Source: Actinomycetota bacterium (GTDB taxonomy: Bacteria; Actinomycetota; Thermoleophilia; BMS3ABIN01). Taken from it: a stretch of DNA of 39,640 nt. The notes under the pieces were generated by a model. The model was not told the origin of the DNA. It saw only the letters and a program-made list of their open reading frames with translations, and searched no databases. Shown one piece after another: positions 1 to 10,308 of the stretch. The stretch covers positions 1 to 39,640 of the forward strand of contig JAMDDD010000029.1 of assembly GCA_023489275.1 (NCBI GenBank), given 5' to 3'. Position 1 is the stretch's first letter; the number at the start of each line of letters is the position of its first letter. A program made the translations under genes and the position numbers.

Positions 1-1749
1 CAGCCGCTCCACCAGCAGCGGCTCGGCGCGCCGGTAGAGGTCGTTTTCCAGGATGACAACGGTTGAGGCCTCACCCGTCTCGATGGCCTTAACGGCGCGG
101 CTCAGGCCACCGCCGCCGATGAGGGCGGCGCCGAGACTGTTTGCTTCCGGGAGCGTCAGGCACAGGCCGGCCGCCTGCCCCCGGCCCGCCAGCGCCCGGA
201 CAACGTTTGCGGCTGCCTGCATCACGGCTTCACTTCCGAGGCCGGCGCCGGAGATGACGAGCGGCCTCCTGGCCCCGGCCAGTGCGGCCGCACTCCGGGC
301 GGCCAGGGAATCAGCGCCGCCCCCGAGGGTTTCCGGCCCGGGAGCGTTGCGGTCAAGCCGGTTGGCCACGGCGAATCCAAGCCGGGCGATTCCGGCGGGG
401 GTGTCCCGGTAGGCGCCGGTGGCAACCGCGTCCAGCCTGGTCGGGGCCGGCGTCGCCAGATAAAGAGGGCCGCGTTGATCCTGAATCGCAACCCTGACGG
501 CGGCGTCCTGCCAAAGCGGAACCCCTTCCAGTCCCTCCAGCGGCTGCCGGCGCACCGATTGCATGAGCGCCAAAGACAGCCTCGGCGCGAAATTGCTCAA
601 ATCTTCTCCAAGGACGAGGACGGCGTCGGCGGCGGCCGCATCGCTGATGGAGCAGGAGCGGGCCGGACTCTCTGAAAGGATCTGCCGGGCCACGCGGCTT
701 AGAGCCAGGTCTACGTCGCTCTGGCCGGCGATGAACCGGTCAGGACCGGCGAGGCGCCGGAGGGCGTAGTTGGCTTCCAGCGGCGCCCGCGGGGAGCCGA
801 TGCCGGCGACTCCCCCGCCGCCGGAAAAGATATTCTCGACCTCGGCCAGCGCCGCCTCGACGGAAACAGGCTCCGGGACCGCAGTACGGCTCCGGCGCCG
901 TAGCGGCTGGCGGAGGCGGTCAGGGCTGTTGACAAACTGGTAGCCGTAGCGGCCGCGGTCGCACAGGAAATATCCGTTCACCTCGCCGTTGTACCGGTTG
1001 CGGATCCGCCTGAGCGTGCCGTATCGCTCGCCGGGGATGATGTTGCAGCCGAGGCCGCAGTGCACGCACACCGAGGGCGCTGTCATCAGATCCCATTTGC
1101 GGGCGTAATGCTGCTTCAGGCTCTTGTCGGTAAAGACGCCGGTGGGACAGATCTCCACCAGGTTGCCGCTGAACTCGCTTTCCAGAATGCCGCTTTCGTG
1201 GCGGCCGAAATAAACCTGGTTCCGCAGGGAGAAGGATTCCAGATCGCGGCCACCGGCATAGTCGCGGTAGAAGCGGACGCACCGGTAGCACTGGATGCAC
1301 CGGTTCATCTCATGGCTGACGAAAGGGCCCAGGTCCTGGTTGCGAAACGTGCGCTTGCCGCTCCGGTAACGGCGCCGGGTATGACCGGTCATCACGGTCA
1401 TGTCCTGCAGGTGGCATTCGCCGCCTTCGTCGCAGACGGGACAGTCATGGGGATGATTCAGCATCAGCAATTCGATGACGGCGGCGCGGAAAGCGCGCGC
1501 CTCCGGATCCTTGATGGAGATGCGGACGCCGTCGGCAGCTGCGGTCATGCACGACATCACTATCTTGCCGCGGGCGTCATGCTCGTCTTTGAACTGCTTG
1601 ACGGCGCACTGGCGACAGGCACCCACCGAATGCATCGCCGGATGCCAGCAAAAATACGGAATGTCAAAGCCGAGAGACAGGCAGGCGGCCAGCAGATTCT
1701 GCCCGTCCTCGACTTCGTAAGCGTTGTCCTCGACGTAGATCAGCGCCAT
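1..1749 (-). CDS. nuoG: NADH-quinone oxidoreductase subunit G (partial, C-terminus beyond left edge)
   Basis: Not in the ORF track because it runs off the edge. Minus-strand translation from 1749: MALIYVEDNAYEVEDGQNLLAACLSLGFDIPYFCWHPAMHSVGACRQCAVKQ...HDCPVCDEGGECHLQDMTV...EMNRCIQCYRCVRFYRDYAGG...VEICPTGVFTDKSLK...CVHCGLGCN; canonical NuoG Fe-S motifs. Confidence 0.95.
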   Translation of the reverse strand, partial: MALIYVEDNAYEVEDGQNLLAACLSLGFDIPYFCWHPAMHSVGACRQCAVKQFKDEHDARGKIVMSCMTAAADGVRISIKDPEARAFRAAVIELLMLNHPHDCPVCDEGGECHLQDMTVMTGHTRRRYRSGKRTFRNQDLGPFVSHEMNRCIQCYRCVRFYRDYAGGRDLESFSLRNQVYFGRHESGILESEFSGNLVEICPTGVFTDKSLKQHYARKWDLMTAPSVCVHCGLGCNIIPGERYGTLRRIRNRYNGEVNGYFLCDRGRYGYQFVNSPDRLRQPLRRRSRTAVPEPVSVEAALAEVENIFSGGGGVAGIGSPRAPLEANYALRRLAGPDRFIAGQSDVDLALSRVARQILSESPARSCSISDAAAADAVLVLGEDLSNFAPRLSLALMQSVRRQPLEGLEGVPLWQDAAVRVAIQDQRGPLYLATPAPTRLDAVATGAYRDTPAGIARLGFAVANRLDRNAPGPETLGGGADSLAARSAAALAGARRPLVISGAGLGSEAVMQAAANVVRALAGRGQAAGLCLTLPEANSLGAALIGGGGLSRAVKAIETGEASTVVILENDLYRRAEPLLVERL

Positions 1750-3027
1750 TTAACTGCTCCAGGGACAGCGCTGCTCGCGGATGTGGCGCTCGAAATCCTC
1801 CCGGAAGTAACGGAGGGCGCTCCCCAGCGGCTCCGCGGCCCCAGGAGCCAGAGCGCAAAAAGTGTGCCCCGGCGCCAGCATCGCCGCCAGCGAGTCCAGG
1901 GTGTCCAGGTCTTCCATCCGGCCGGCGCCGGCCTCGATGCCGGCCAGCAGCTCCACGGCGTACTGAAGCCCTCCCCAGCAGGGCGTGCACCAGCCGCACG
2001 ACTCTCGCAAGAAAAACTGCTCCAGGTTAAGTGTCATCCCCACCGGACAGGAGCGATCGTCCAGGACGATGATCGTGCCTGTTCCCAGGCGGCTGCCCGC
2101 GGCTTCCACGGAGGCAAAGTCCATCTTTACATCCAGCTGCGCCGGGGTGAGAAACTCCGTCGAGGCGCCACCGGGGATGATCCCCCTCAGCCGGTAGCCT
2201 TCCTGCATGCCGCCGGCATGCTCCTCCACGAGCTCCCGCAGCGGTGTGCCCATCGGCAGTTCCCAGGTCCCGGGCCGGCGGACGCGGCCGCTGGCCCCGT
2301 AGATCTTGGTGCCGCCCTCAGCGGTGAGGCTGAGGCTGCGAAACCAGGCGGCGCCGTTGTTGACGATATGCGGCAGGTTGCAGACGGTCTCCACGTTGTT
2401 GACAACCGTGGGGTTGCCCCACAGGCCGGAAACCTGCGGGTAGGGAGGCTTGGCCCGGGGATTGGCCCGCCGGCCCTCAATGGCGTTCAGCATCCCTGTC
2501 TCCTCCCCGCTCATGTACCGGCCGCCGCTGATGTGAAGATGTATGTCAAGGCTGTAATCGGAGCCGAGGATGCCCTGCCCGAGGCAGCCGCTGTCATACG
2601 CCTCGGCGATCGCCTGCTGAAGCAGCCGGGCCGCCAGATGGTATTCCCGGCGGAGAAAAATGTAGGCAACGTCCGCCTGGATGGCGTAGGACTCCAGCGC
2701 CGTTCCCTCGATCAGCTGGTGCGGATCTCCCTCCATCAGGAGGCGGTCCTTGAAAGCGCCCGGCTCCATCTCATCCGCATTGACGGCCACGTACTTGGGC
2801 CCGGCGGCCTTTTCTCCCATCGGCACAAAACTCCATTTGAGGCCGGCGTCAAAGCCGGCGCCGCCCCGGCCCTTGAGGTTGGCGTCCTTGACGGCCTGCG
2901 TGACTTCCTCCGGCCTCATCTTCAGGACGGCTTCGCGCAGCGCCCGGTAACCGCCGGCCTGCCGGTACGCCTTGATGTCAGGCGGCCGGCGCCCCGGTTG
3001 AATGTTGGCTGTCAGTGGCGTTTCCAT
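1750..3027 (-). CDS. nuoF: NADH-quinone oxidoreductase subunit F
   Basis: 425 aa; LKGRGGAGFDAGLKWSF, NADEMEPGAFKDR, SGEETGMLNAIEG, ESCGWCTPCWGG 4Fe-4S motif. Confidence 0.97.
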   Translation of the reverse strand: METPLTANIQPGRRPPDIKAYRQAGGYRALREAVLKMRPEEVTQAVKDANLKGRGGAGFDAGLKWSFVPMGEKAAGPKYVAVNADEMEPGAFKDRLLMEGDPHQLIEGTALESYAIQADVAYIFLRREYHLAARLLQQAIAEAYDSGCLGQGILGSDYSLDIHLHISGGRYMSGEETGMLNAIEGRRANPRAKPPYPQVSGLWGNPTVVNNVETVCNLPHIVNNGAAWFRSLSLTAEGGTKIYGASGRVRRPGTWELPMGTPLRELVEEHAGGMQEGYRLRGIIPGGASTEFLTPAQLDVKMDFASVEAAGSRLGTGTIIVLDDRSCPVGMTLNLEQFFLRESCGWCTPCWGGLQYAVELLAGIEAGAGRMEDLDTLDSLAAMLAPGHTFCALAPGAAEPLGSALRYFREDFERHIREQRCPWSS

Positions 3028-3095
3028 AACTTTAGTTCAAAGTTCTAAGTTAAAACTTTCCAGCTTATCAAGCAGAAACCAGAAATATGCAACTT

Positions 3096-3560
3096 TCATC
3101 TGTATTTATCCAGTATCGTGTCAAGTTGATCCGGATCGATGTTTGTGTGCAGGTCCTCGTCGACCAGCATTACCGGCGCCCGGTCGCAGGCGCCCAGGCA
3201 AACAACGGGAAGCAGGGTGAAACGGCCGTCGGCGGTTGTCTCGCCCATGCCGGCGCCGAGCATCCGGATCAGCCGCTCGCGAAGCGGCTCGTAACCCATC
3301 AGCCAGCAGCTGACGCTGTCGCATACCTGGATCACATGGCGCCCGACCTGGCGGCGGAAGATCTGGTTGTAAAAGCTGGCGACGCCGTCCAGCTCCGCGG
3401 GCGACATGTCGAGAAAACCGGCCAGGTCGCGGACCGCTTCGTCAGAAACCCAGCCGCGCCGGTCCTGCACAATCCGCATCGCGTCGATGGCGGCGGCCTG
3501 CCGCGTCTCGTAACGGGCCGCCTCGACTTCGATTTCCTGCATTTCCTCTTTACTTAACAT
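3096..3560 (-). CDS. nuoE: NADH-quinone oxidoreductase subunit E (2Fe-2S)
   Basis: 154 aa; GVASFYNQIFRRQVGRHVIQVCDSVSCWLMG...CLGACDRAPVMLVDEDLH. Confidence 0.95.
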   Translation of the reverse strand: MLSKEEMQEIEVEAARYETRQAAAIDAMRIVQDRRGWVSDEAVRDLAGFLDMSPAELDGVASFYNQIFRRQVGRHVIQVCDSVSCWLMGYEPLRERLIRMLGAGMGETTADGRFTLLPVVCLGACDRAPVMLVDEDLHTNIDPDQLDTILDKYR

Positions 3561-3584
3561 TATTCTGATATTTGCCTTATTGTT

Positions 3585-5351
3585 TTAGCGGTCCACGTCG
3601 GCAAGCACGTAGTCCATGCTTCCCAGGACCGCCAGCAGATCGGGGATCATCGATCCGCGGCAGATCAGGGGGATCATTTGCAGATGCGGGAATGATGGAG
3701 TGCGGATCCGCAGCCGGTAGGGACCGCTGCCGCCGTCGCTGATCAGGTAGTAGCTGGTGATTCCTTTGGAGGCCTCGACGCCTGTGCTCACCTCCCCCGG
3801 AGGGATCACCGGTCCCCAGCCAATCTCCAGAAAGTGATCGATCAGCGTCTCGATATCGTGCAGCATCATCTCCCGGGGCGGCGGCGCCGCCAGGGGATGG
3901 TCGGCCTTATAGGGACCGGCCGGCATGTTCCTGAGACACTGCTCGATGATTCGCAGGCTCTGATGAATCTCCGCGACCCGCACCAGGGCGCGGTCATAAC
4001 AGTCGCCCCCGGCCGCGGTCGGAATCTCGAATTCAAACTGGTCGTAGCCGCTGTACGGCCTTTTCTTGCGCAGGTCCCATTCCAGGCCGCAGGCGCGCAG
4101 GCCCGGGCCGGTGACGCCCCACTCAATCGCTTCCTCCAGAGTGTAGGCGCCCACTCCCTGGGTGCGGCCCTTGAAGATGCGGTTCTGCATCACGATCCGG
4201 TCGTATTCCTTCATTCGCGGCGGCAGGTAAGCGATGAACTCGCGCACCAGCCCGTCCCACCCCTGGGGCAGGTCCTGGGCCACGCCGCCGATCCGGAACC
4301 AGTTGGGGTGCATCCGGTCGCCACAAATAGCGGCAATTATGTCAAACACCCGCTCGCGGTCGGTGAACATGTAAAAAACGGGCGACAGCGCGCCCACGTC
4401 CTGGGCAAAGGTGCCGTACCAGACCAGGTGGCTGGCGATGCGAAACAGCTCCGACAGCATCACCCGGATCACCTGGGCCCGCTCCGGAACCTCGATGCCG
4501 GCCAGCTGCTCCACCGCCATCACGTAGGGCAGGTTGTTAAGAACGCCGGCCAGATAATCGATGCGGTCAGTGTAAGGGATGTAAGTATGCCAGGTCTGCC
4601 GTTCGCCCATTTTCTCGGCGCCCCGGTGGTGATAGCCAATGTCGGGAATGGCATCAACAATCACCTCTCCGTCAAGCTCCAGCACGATGCGGAGGAGGCC
4701 GTGAGTCCCTGGGTGTTGCGGGCCTATATTGAGAAAGATGAAATCTGTGTCACCATGCGCGCGCTGGATCCCCCAGTCTTCGGGACGGAACTTAAGCGCC
4801 TCTTCCTCAGCCTCCTCCTTTGATTCCGGCAGCCGGAAGGGCCCCATCTCCGTGGCCCGGGCGGGATGCTCCTTCCGGAGCGGATGCCCTTCCCAGTCAG
4901 GCGGCATCAGGAGCCGCCGCAAATGCGGATGCCCATCGAACGTGATCCCGAACATGTCCCAGGCTTCCCGCTCGTACCAGTTGGCCGCCGGCCAGATGTC
5001 AACGATGCTGGTGACCGACGGCATCTCGCCGGTGAGGGCGCTCTTGATGCAGACATCCTCGTTACGCTCAAGGGAAAACAGGTGGTAGACCAGGGTAAAA
5101 TCGCTTTGGGGCAGGCCGGGGCGATGCTGGCGGAGGCGCTCGTCAACCACCGTCAGGTCATAAAGCATCGGAAAAGGACGCCGCGCATCCTCTTTCAGAC
5201 GGCGCAGCAACCGGGGGAGCAGGCCGGCCGGCGCCCAGACGGTGGGCGGCCCGGCCGTGGGCGGCTCCGGGATGATGTCCTCACCGGCGAACATTTGTCC
5301 AATGCCGGTGACGATGTCAGAGTCATTTTTCTGGTCAACGGGGCTCATCAA
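3585..5351 (-). CDS. nuoCD: Fused NADH-quinone oxidoreductase subunit C/D
   Basis: 588 aa single ORF; NuoC part ([36 protein letters not shown]) followed by NuoD part ([24 protein letters not shown]...). Confidence 0.95.
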   Translation of the reverse strand: MMSPVDQKNDSDIVTGIGQMFAGEDIIPEPPTAGPPTVWAPAGLLPRLLRRLKEDARRPFPMLYDLTVVDERLRQHRPGLPQSDFTLVYHLFSLERNEDVCIKSALTGEMPSVTSIVDIWPAANWYEREAWDMFGITFDGHPHLRRLLMPPDWEGHPLRKEHPARATEMGPFRLPESKEEAEEEALKFRPEDWGIQRAHGDTDFIFLNIGPQHPGTHGLLRIVLELDGEVIVDAIPDIGYHHRGAEKMGERQTWHTYIPYTDRIDYLAGVLNNLPYVMAVEQLAGIEVPERAQVIRVMLSELFRIASHLVWYGTFAQDVGALSPVFYMFTDRERVFDIIAAICGDRMHPNWFRIGGVAQDLPQGWDGLVREFIAYLPPRMKEYDRIVMQNRIFKGRTQGVGAYTLEEAIEWGVTGPGLRACGLEWDLRKKRPYSGYDQFEFEIPTAAGGDCYDRALVRVAEIHQSLRIIEQCLRNMPAGPYKADHPLAAPPPREMMLHDIETLIDHFLEIGWGPVIPPGEVSTGVEASKGITSYYLISDGGSGPYRLRIRTPSFPHLQMIPLICRGSMIPDLLAVLGSMDYVLADVDR

Positions 5352-5360
5352 AGCTTCATG

Positions 5361-6065
5361 CTAAACCTCGGTCGGTGGTCTCAAGATACCGGCCCGCGTC
5401 CGCCGGGCCCGCTTCAGGTCGCGGTGCGATGGCAGCGCCGGCTCGCCCGTAGCCTGCGGCCCGGCGTACCAGCTCAAGGGGCGGCGCTCGCGGCCGATCT
5501 TGTCCCTTAGCATCAGCAGGCCCTCCATGAAAGCGTCCGGGCGGGGAGGGCAGCCGGGCACGTAAACGTCCACCGGCAGGAAGCTGTCGACACCCTGGAC
5601 GACGCTGTAGATGTCGTACATGCCGCCCGAATTGGCGCAGGAGCCCATCGAGATGACCCAGCGCGGCTCCATCATCTGCTCGTAGAGGAGTTTGACGATC
5701 GGGGCGACTTTGATGAAGACCGTGCCGGCAATAACCATCAGGTCGGCCTCCCGCGGCGTCCCCCGGATCACTTCGGCGCCGTAGCGGGCAATATCGTATT
5801 TGCTGGTGATGCTGGTCGCCATCTCCACGAAGCAACAGGAAAGACCGAAGTTAAACGGCCAGATGGAGTTCTTGCGGCCCCAGGCCAGCATGTCCTGCAG
5901 CCGGGACAGCAGCACCACCCGCCCGGCCTCGCTCTCCGGCGGATCCCCGGGAACCGCGAACGGCGCGGCCGCGCCGCCGGCAGAAGTGAATGAAACGCTC
6001 TCCTCGCGGGCAGCCGCTTTCGCGCCGCCGTCATCCGAACCGGCACCACTTTCTTTCCGCCTCAT
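5361..6065 (-). CDS. nuoB: NADH-quinone oxidoreductase subunit B
   Basis: [57 protein letters not shown]; start chosen at MRRKESG where ATGA overlaps the nuoA stop (track start is 6116). Confidence 0.95.
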   Translation of the reverse strand: MRRKESGAGSDDGGAKAAAREESVSFTSAGGAAAPFAVPGDPPESEAGRVVLLSRLQDMLAWGRKNSIWPFNFGLSCCFVEMATSITSKYDIARYGAEVIRGTPREADLMVIAGTVFIKVAPIVKLLYEQMMEPRWVISMGSCANSGGMYDIYSVVQGVDSFLPVDVYVPGCPPRPDAFMEGLLMLRDKIGRERRPLSWYAGPQATGEPALPSHRDLKRARRTRAGILRPPTEV

Positions 6066-6472
6066 CAAGACTTCTCCTCGCGCGTCCTGGGGGCAGGCCC
6101 CCGCTTTGTCCCCCAATCAAGCGCGCCCTGACGCCAGAGATAGGCCAGCGCCGCGCCCAGAACCGCGATGAAAATGACTATTTCCACGTATCCGGACCAT
6201 CCCGCCTGGCGGATCGCGACCGCCCAGGAAATGACGAACATCGCTTCCAGGTCGAAAATGGCAAAGAAGATGGCATTTTGATAAAACTTGACGTCAAATC
6301 GCACCCGTGCTGTTCCTGTCGATATGATCCCGGATTCATAAGGCTTTCCCGTCTCGGTTTCCCGGTGCCGTTGGCCCAGGAGATATGAGACCGCCAGCAA
6401 CGCCACCGTCAGCAGCACGGTGACGGCAAAAAAGACGCCAAGCGGCCAGAGCTGTACCTGGGCTAGGTCCAT
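6065..6472 (-). CDS. nuoA: NADH-quinone oxidoreductase subunit A
   Basis: 135 aa, 3 [46 protein letters not shown]. Confidence 0.93.
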   Translation of the reverse strand: MDLAQVQLWPLGVFFAVTVLLTVALLAVSYLLGQRHRETETGKPYESGIISTGTARVRFDVKFYQNAIFFAIFDLEAMFVISWAVAIRQAGWSGYVEIVIFIAVLGAALAYLWRQGALDWGTKRGPAPRTREEKS

Positions 6473-7869
6473 TCCGTGTGGAAGCTGCCCTCCCTGTCGG
6501 TGCGCTCGTACTGGTGGGCGCCAAAGTAATCCCGCTGCGCCTGGAGCAGGTTGGCCGGCAGCCGTCCGGAGCGGTAACTCTCAAAATAGGCCAGTGACGC
6601 CATCAGCGCCGGGACCGGGATGTCGATGCCGGCCGCCGTCACGGCAACGCTCTTGAGCGACTCCAGCCGGTCCGATACCCTGGCGCCAATTCCGGGGTCC
6701 AGCAGGATGTTGGGGAGATCGGGGCGGCTGCGGTAAGCCTGCCGGATGTCTTCCAGCAGCGCCGCCCGCACGATGCAGCCCCCGCGCCAGATGCGGGCGA
6801 TTGCTTCCAGATCCAGGCCGTAGCCATGAGCGGCGGACGCGGACTTCAGCTGTGCCATCCCCTGGGCGTAAACAACGATCGCCGCCGCGAAAAAGGCTTC
6901 CTTGAGCCAGGCCAGCAGCTCTTTGGGATCGCCGCCAAAGGTGGGACCGTCCCTTCCGAGCAGGGCCGCCGCTTCCCGCCGCTCTTCCGCCAGCGCCGAC
7001 AGGTTCCGCATCGCGACCGCGATATCAATTGTGGGAACGGGCACCCCCAGGTCCATCGCGTCCTGAGAAGTCCACATGCCGGTCCCCAACTGCCGCGCCT
7101 CATCCCGGATCATGTCGACCAAAGGGTTTCCGGTGTCATCGTCGGTCCTGGCCAGGATATCGGTGGTAATCTCCACCAGGTAGGAGGCGGAATCCCCCTC
7201 ATTCCAGTCTCCGAAAACAGCGTGCATCTCGGCGGCGCTCATGCCCAGGCCGCGCCGCATGATGTCATATGCCTCGGCGATCAGCTGCATGACGGCGTAC
7301 TCGATGCCGTTGTGGACCATCTTGACGTAATGGCCGGCGGCGCCGGGCCCCAGATACGCGACGCAGGGATCGCCGTTTACGTGCGCCGCGGCCGCTTCCA
7401 GCACGGGCCGCACCCGTTCGTAAGCTTCCGGTTTGCCTCCCGGCATGATGCTGGGGCCATGGCGGGCGCCGCTCTCGCCGCCCGATATCCCGACTCCCAT
7501 AAACAGGATGCCTCTGTCCGTCAGTTCTTTCTCGCGGCGATCCGTATCCTGATAAAAGGAATTGCCGCAGTCGAGAATCAGGTCACCCGGCTGAAGCAGC
7601 GGCGTCAGCTCGCCGATGACGGCGTCCACCACGCGGCCCGCGGGAACCAGCATCATGACCGCCCGCGGCGAGCGCAGCGCCGCCACCAGTTCTTCCGGTT
7701 TTGCCACCGCCAGCACCGGCCGGTTGCCGGCTTCGGTTTGCAAAGCTTCCACCTGGGAGCTGACGTTGTCCATTCCGGCGACGCTAAACCCGTGATCAGC
7801 CATGTTCAGCACCAGGTTGCGCCCCATCACCCCGAGGCCGATCATGCCGATTTCGTATTTGCCGTTCAT
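6463..7869 (-). CDS. gnd: 6-phosphogluconate dehydrogenase, decarboxylating
   Basis: MNGKYEIGMIGLGVMGRNLVLNMADHG...GVGISGGESGARHGPSIMPGG...KMVHNGIEYAVMQLIAEAY; upstream alternative start at 7914; 3' end overlaps nuoA start. Confidence 0.95.
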   Translation of the reverse strand: MNGKYEIGMIGLGVMGRNLVLNMADHGFSVAGMDNVSSQVEALQTEAGNRPVLAVAKPEELVAALRSPRAVMMLVPAGRVVDAVIGELTPLLQPGDLILDCGNSFYQDTDRREKELTDRGILFMGVGISGGESGARHGPSIMPGGKPEAYERVRPVLEAAAAHVNGDPCVAYLGPGAAGHYVKMVHNGIEYAVMQLIAEAYDIMRRGLGMSAAEMHAVFGDWNEGDSASYLVEITTDILARTDDDTGNPLVDMIRDEARQLGTGMWTSQDAMDLGVPVPTIDIAVAMRNLSALAEERREAAALLGRDGPTFGGDPKELLAWLKEAFFAAAIVVYAQGMAQLKSASAAHGYGLDLEAIARIWRGGCIVRAALLEDIRQAYRSRPDLPNILLDPGIGARVSDRLESLKSVAVTAAGIDIPVPALMASLAYFESYRSGRLPANLLQAQRDYFGAHQYERTDREGSFHTEWT

Positions 7870-7942
7870 TTTGCCTCCGGTGTTCGCCGCGTCCATTAAA
7901 ATCGCCCTGTCCATTTAACCCATATGATCGCCCCGCCGGTTT

Positions 7943-9685
7943 CTAAAACTCCGGCGTTGTCTTCTCCAGGATTTCTGCCAGCCGGGCCAGGCCCCGCCCG
8001 ATATCGGCTCCCAGATGCAGGCGCGCCACGCGCCGGCCATGGCGCCGGAGCGCTTCCAGGTCACCAAGGGCCTGCGCCTGTTTAAAGGTGCTAAATCCAT
8101 AACCGGCGCCCGGAATCTGGACGTCACGGGTGTCGTCGCACGTCAGCTGCAGGAACAGTCCGCTATTCGGTCCGCCCTTGTGGAACTGACCGGTGGAGTG
8201 GAGAAACCTGGGTCCGTAACCCAGCGTGGTCGCCAGCCGCAGCCGCTGACCGGCGCGGCTCCGGATCTGCGCCAGCTGCCGGCCGGCGCCCTCCGATTCG
8301 GTCAGGTACGCCATCAGCGCCAGATAGTCGCCCGGCCGGGCCTGGCTGAGAAACCGGTTCAGCGCATCTGTGATGGACCCGGCGGCAGGGATAAAGGCTT
8401 CGTGATAAAGCGAGAGCGGCTCCTCAACGATAAGCGGGCTCTCCGCCGGCAGCTCGCCGCTTCTGTCAACCTGGGCGAGCAGCAGGTTGGTGTTGTCCTT
8501 GCTTTCCTGGACATTAGGCTGGTCAAACGGGTTGATCCCGATGATGGCGCCCGCGGTCGCGGTAGCGATCTCCCAGCGGAAAAATTCCTGCCCGAGATCG
8601 TAGGGATCGTTCAGATCGATCGTGACAACCGGCTGGCCGGCGTCTTTGAGCTTGCCCACGCCCTGGTCCAGAGAATCGCCGGCGCCGAGCCGCAGGTGGA
8701 CGAACAGGCGGTCGCTGCCGTAGACGCCGGGTTCGGCCAGCTCCTCGCCGGCCACCGGCAGCAGACCTTTGCCCTCTTTACCTGTACTCTCCGCCAGCAG
8801 CTGCTCCAGCCACATGGCCAGCGGCGCGATTTTATCTTCTGCCAGAAAAGTGATTTTGTCGCGGCCGTGCCGGCCCAGCTCTCCCAGGACAGCCCCCAGG
8901 ACAAGCCCGGGATTTTCAGGGGCCGCCGCCTCGCCACCGCAGGCACTCTCCATCGCCAGCGCCCTGTCAAGCAGCCTGCCGGTGTCAAAGCCGGCCAGCG
9001 CCGCCGGGACCATGCCAAAAAATGACAGCGCCGAGTACCGGCCGCCAATATCGGGGAAGTTGAGAAAAATATGCCGGAACCCGTCTTCTTTCGCCGATTT
9101 TGCCAGCGGGGTCTCCGGATCGGTGATGGCAATGAAGTTCTCACCGGCCCGGTTGCCCTTTATCCGCGAGAGAGCGTGATAAAAATATTGATGGAAAGCA
9201 TGGGGCTCTGCCGTCGTGCCGGACTTGCTGGCGACGATGAACAAAGTGTTTTCCAGCGGCTCGGCCTGATCGACCTTAAGCACGGTCGCCGGATCAGTAG
9301 TGTCCAGCACCGTCAGGGGCAGGCCGCGCCCGCCAGCCGGCAAGATGAGTCCCATCACCAGCGGCGCCAGGCTGCTGCCACCCATCCCCATATGAACGAC
9401 GCGGACAAAGCCGGTGGCTCGTGCTTCGTGAGCCAGCATCTGCAGCAGATCCAGGTTTGCCGTCATGGCTCCGGCCACATCGAGCCAGCCCAAAGAGTTC
9501 TTGATCTCTTCCTGCCGGGAAGGGGCTTCGGTCCACAGGGAAGGATCCTTTCCCCAGAGCCGGCGGCCGAAACCGGCCTCATTCAGAGCGGCCAGCCTCG
9601 CCTCGACGCCTTCCTGAAAGTTCCCCAGTTCCAGCCGCTGCCGCCCCAGCGATGCCGCCGGCGCCGCTTCATTTTGTTTTGCCAT
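7943..9685 (-). CDS. pgi: Glucose-6-phosphate isomerase of the transaldolase/PGI-fusion type (PGI domain only)
   Basis: 580 aa; VHMGMGGSSLAPLVMG, VLDTTDPATV, FIVASKSGTTAEPHAFHQYF, INPFDQPNVQESK; resembles the PGI half of Tal-Pgi bifunctional proteins. Confidence 0.85.
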   Translation of the reverse strand: MAKQNEAAPAASLGRQRLELGNFQEGVEARLAALNEAGFGRRLWGKDPSLWTEAPSRQEEIKNSLGWLDVAGAMTANLDLLQMLAHEARATGFVRVVHMGMGGSSLAPLVMGLILPAGGRGLPLTVLDTTDPATVLKVDQAEPLENTLFIVASKSGTTAEPHAFHQYFYHALSRIKGNRAGENFIAITDPETPLAKSAKEDGFRHIFLNFPDIGGRYSALSFFGMVPAALAGFDTGRLLDRALAMESACGGEAAAPENPGLVLGAVLGELGRHGRDKITFLAEDKIAPLAMWLEQLLAESTGKEGKGLLPVAGEELAEPGVYGSDRLFVHLRLGAGDSLDQGVGKLKDAGQPVVTIDLNDPYDLGQEFFRWEIATATAGAIIGINPFDQPNVQESKDNTNLLLAQVDRSGELPAESPLIVEEPLSLYHEAFIPAAGSITDALNRFLSQARPGDYLALMAYLTESEGAGRQLAQIRSRAGQRLRLATTLGYGPRFLHSTGQFHKGGPNSGLFLQLTCDDTRDVQIPGAGYGFSTFKQAQALGDLEALRRHGRRVARLHLGADIGRGLARLAEILEKTTPEF

Positions 9686-9877
9686 CGGCTTCTCCCATCA
9701 GATTCCGCCGTTTTCTTCTTTTACCCCTTCCGGCTAATAACTATCGGGGCCGGGGCGCTGATTCCTGCAAGGAGAGACGTCAGTGAAAATGGCAAACTGC
9801 GCCAAACATGTAAAAAGAGGAAATTGACTAATTTAGGCTAAAGAGTTTTCCGGCGGCAGCCGACGCTCAATCCAGAT

Positions 9878-9906
9878 TTGACGGATTACCTGACCACAAT
9901 TATAAT
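9878..9906 (+). promoter_or_regulatory. Sigma70-type promoter TTGACG-17 nt-TATAAT
   Basis: TTGACG at 9878-9883, exactly 17-nt spacer, TATAAT at 9901-9906; upstream of the small peptide ORF. Confidence 0.75.
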
Positions 9907-9971
9907 GTTTAAGGTTGACGATGATGCCATTGCGACTACAAAATGGAAACAGGGGATCAGGGGGAAGTAAA

Positions 9972-10115
9972 ATGGATGATTTTGGCGCGACCTATGCTGA
10001 ACCATGTTTGACAAAGCTTGGCAATATTATTGATATCACAGCCGATTCTGTCGGGTGGGCCTCCAGCTGGTGCGTCAATGACGAGGATGACGACGGCCAA
10101 AGCTGCGACGATTGA
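9972..10115 (+). CDS. Small lasso-leader-like RiPP precursor candidate (47 aa)
   Basis: MDDFGATYAEPCLTKLGNIIDITADSVGWASSWCVNDEDDDGQSCDD; YxxPxLxxLGxxxDIT motif typical of lasso-family leaders; SD 'ggggaag' upstream of ATG; own promoter and terminator. Track start (9915) is probably too early. Confidence 0.6.
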   Translation: MDDFGATYAEPCLTKLGNIIDITADSVGWASSWCVNDEDDDGQSCDD

Positions 10116-10143
10116 CGGCTGCCCTTGTGTCAAGCTTAAGCCC

Positions 10144-10164
10144 GGGCTCCTCTGGAGCCCTTTT
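10144..10164 (+). terminator. Rho-independent terminator
   Basis: GGGCTCC-TCT-GGAGCCC followed by TTTT, 28 nt after the peptide stop. Confidence 0.8.
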
Positions 10165-10308
10165 CATTCCCGGGGCCCGCAAGCGATGCACTCGCGCATC
10201 AGGTTGACCGGGAGCCGGGCTTTCCCTATTATTTGTCTTCCCGGACCGGGGAAATTCGATGAATTCTCCTTTCCCGGGCCCAATCAGGTAAAATGTGCCT
10301 TACGCTCC

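Noticed and set aside
1060-3048. 662-aa plus-strand ORF
   Set aside because: Shadow ORF antisense to nuoF/nuoG in GC-rich DNA; no recognisable domains, and the opposite strand is clearly coding
3834-4823. 329-aa plus-strand ORF
   Set aside because: Antisense to nuoCD; GC-driven shadow frame
6826-9025. Plus-strand ORFs 6826-7899 and 8015-9025
   Set aside because: Antisense to gnd and pgi; shadow frames
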